Part shown: positions 5,240-6,013 of the stretch, piece after piece
Layout of the letters: each line of letters opens with the position of its first letter
How positions within the stretch are numbered: the stretch's first letter is position 1
Source of the DNA: Methylobacteriaceae bacterium
Lineage (GTDB): Bacteria; Pseudomonadota; Alphaproteobacteria; Rhizobiales; Beijerinckiaceae
Direction: 5' to 3'
Length of the DNA stretch: 6,013 bases
Assembly (NCBI GenBank): GCA_031272615.1
Contig: JAISTL010000248.1
Location: forward strand, 1-6,013
The notes under the pieces: model-generated
What the model was told of the DNA's origin: nothing
Database searches by the model: none
The model's input: the letters and a program-made list of their open reading frames with translations, nothing else
Translations under genes and position numbers: made by a program

Positions 5240-6013
5240 ATGCACAGCTCGGTTATTTTCTCCACCCGGTTCGCCGTCATCATAGCGAGCGGCATCGTGA
5301 TGGACATATTCTGGCGGAGATTGCCCAATTGGATATTTCTGGCGTTCGTCGGGCTTTTCGTCATCGCGTGCTGGCACTATCAGATCGGCTGGGATGTATG
5401 GAAGTACAACCTCATGGCCTGCGCCGCCGTGATGCTTTTCGGTTTTGTTCAGTTCGCGGTGCTCGGCGCGGGGATTATCGGCGCCGGGGACGTCAAGTTT
5501 GCCGCCGGAATGTCCCTGTGGTTCGGATGGAACGAGGTTTTGCTGGAGTTCTTCATCATCGCCTGCATTCTCAACGGCTTCTTGACCGTCATCGTGCTGG
5601 TGCTGAAATACTGGACCAGCACCTACGGGTTGCCGCCTTGGCCGTGGCTGCTGACCCTGCGGGACTGGGTGGTGCCGATTATCACCGCGCCTGAAGACGA
5701 AACACCGTCCCGAACATCCGGGAAAATGCCGGCGCGCCAAGTGTTGCGCAAGACGAACCCGTCGGGGAAACGGATGACTTTGTCGCTGAAGCGTCGCCGG
5801 ACGCGGTCCCTGCCCGTCCTGCTGAGGAGCCGCGGGCTGAGCTCGACGGGGCCGTTGCCCCGGCATCCGAAAAAGCCGTTGCAACGGGTGTTTCGCAAGT
5901 CGGCAACGCCGGGGAAACGGCTGGGTTTGTCACTGAAGCGAAGCGGGAGGAAAGCCATTCCTCTCACGCGGCAGACACGGGAACGGAACTCTCTGCTGAT
6001 ACCGCCGGGCCCG
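5240..6013 (+). CDS. A24 prepilin peptidase, TadV/CpaA type, 3' end not in window
   Basis: This frame is open from the ATG at 5240 to the last base. A24 peptidases cleave and sometimes methylate type IV and Flp prepilins in the inner membrane. The two catalytic Asp motifs are present: D22 in MDIFWRRLPNW (the D...PN motif after the first membrane segment) and D84 in GAGDVK, the GxGD signature. Hydrophobic segments are visible at about 5-21, 31-45, 58-79 and 100-123. The four-Cys N-terminal domain of PilD-type enzymes is absent, so it is the short TadV/CpaA type. AAAGG (5225-5229) is 10 bases before the start; an in-frame ATG at 5183 has no such site. After residue about 161 this frame becomes Arg-rich and unlike protein, whereas another frame becomes acidic and coding-like, so a frameshift near 5720-5726 is likely. 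The part to about 5720 is secure. Confidence 0.8.
   Translation, partial: MHSSVIFSTRFAVIIASGIVMDIFWRRLPNWIFLAFVGLFVIACWHYQIGWDVWKYNLMACAAVMLFGFVQFAVLGAGIIGAGDVKFAAGMSLWFGWNEVLLEFFIIACILNGFLTVIVLVLKYWTSTYGLPPWPWLLTLRDWVVPIITAPEDETPSRTSGKMPARQVLRKTNPSGKRMTLSLKRRRTRSLPVLLRSRGLSSTGPLPRHPKKPLQRVFRKSATPGKRLGLSLKRSGRKAIPLTRQTRERNSLLIPPGP
5743..5793 (+). repeat. Imperfect direct repeat, copy 1
   Basis: This 51-base block matches 5890-5940 at about 40 of 51 positions, including the exact core GGGGAAACGG. The offset is 147 bases, a multiple of three, so both copies are read in the same phase. In the acidic frame it encodes VAQDEPVGETDDFVAEA. It looks like an internal duplication of a protein tail rather than a mobile repeat. 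Confidence 0.6.
5890..5940 (+). repeat. Imperfect direct repeat, copy 2
   Basis: This is the second copy of the block at 5743-5793. In the acidic frame it encodes VSQVGNAGETAGFVTEA. In the peptidase frame the two copies read RKTNPSGKRMTLSLKR and RKSATPGKRLGLSLKR, also similar, so the repeat alone does not decide the frame. Confidence 0.6.

Larger units (their letters stand above)
5727..6013 (+). other. Coding-like acidic segment in the -1 frame of the peptidase gene
   Basis: One frame off the peptidase, sequence from about 5695 to the window end is free of stops and reads as an Ala/Glu/Asp/Val/Pro-rich, mostly G-first-codon stretch (NAGAPSVAQDEPVGETDDF and onward), typical of a disordered acidic tail. 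It contains no ATG, GTG or TTG, so it cannot start by itself, and a TGA at 5692-5694 closes the same frame just upstream. The simplest reading is that it continues the peptidase after a one-base deletion in the GGGAAAA run at 5720-5726. That would join ...TPSRTSGK to NAGAPS.... I infer this from composition only. Confidence 0.45.

Noticed and set aside
5329..5694. Plus-strand open frame of 121 codons within the peptidase gene
   Set aside because: It is Arg-rich shadow sequence. The GxGD and D...PN motifs and membrane segments are in a different plus-strand frame that starts at 5240.
4946..5884. Minus-strand open frame of 312 codons opposite folK and the prepilin peptidase
   Set aside because: Its Gln-, Arg-, His- and Pro-rich translation matches no family, and it lies opposite a gene with clear A24 catalytic motifs.

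Overview
The window looks like ordinary chromosomal DNA from a GC-rich alphaproteobacterium. The support is indirect. The folate genes follow the folP-folB-folK order common in that class. The dihydropteroate synthase reads MHNR where many bacteria have MHxRG. The single-domain receiver has the DVNL...FSTGYG...VLQKPF pattern I associate with alphaproteobacteria. There is also a DUF3108 periplasmic protein and a small TadV/CpaA-type prepilin peptidase. I see no insertion sequence, integron, phage, tRNA, rRNA or CRISPR array.

Layout. (1) 1-955, plus: C-terminal part of a serine D-Ala-D-Ala carboxypeptidase (S11). Its KTG box is present, the SxxK and SxN boxes lie before the window, and it ends in a long Lys/Pro-rich tail. 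(2) 973-1770, minus: a secreted DUF3108 protein, convergent with (1). A 9-bp perfect hairpin at the junction contains its stop codon. (3) 1771-2058: a 288-base divergent intergenic region with a 9-codon leader-like ORF (minus) and a good sigma70-like promoter (plus). (4) 2059-2445 and 2462-3337, plus: an orphan receiver-domain regulator and, 16 bases on, a full-length aminoglycoside 6-adenylyltransferase (ANT(6)/AadK family). (5) 3401-5119, plus: folP, folB and folK, tightly packed. (6) 5240 to the window end, plus: an A24 prepilin peptidase that is still open at base 6013. Its frame after about 5725 is suspect.

How the genes work together. folB, folK and folP encode three consecutive steps from dihydroneopterin to dihydropteroate and form one translational unit (a 4-base GTGA overlap, then 4 bases between folB and folK). 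The regulator and adenylyltransferase look like a separate two-gene unit with its own promoter just upstream. The carboxypeptidase (peptidoglycan trimming), DUF3108 protein (periplasmic, unknown role) and prepilin peptidase (Flp/Tad pilus processing) are envelope functions that flank the folate block without an obvious link to it.

The points most worth a second look are the probable frameshift and acidic duplicated tail in the prepilin peptidase, and the ANT(6)-like gene placed behind a receiver in a housekeeping neighbourhood. I found no clear undescribed multi-gene system.
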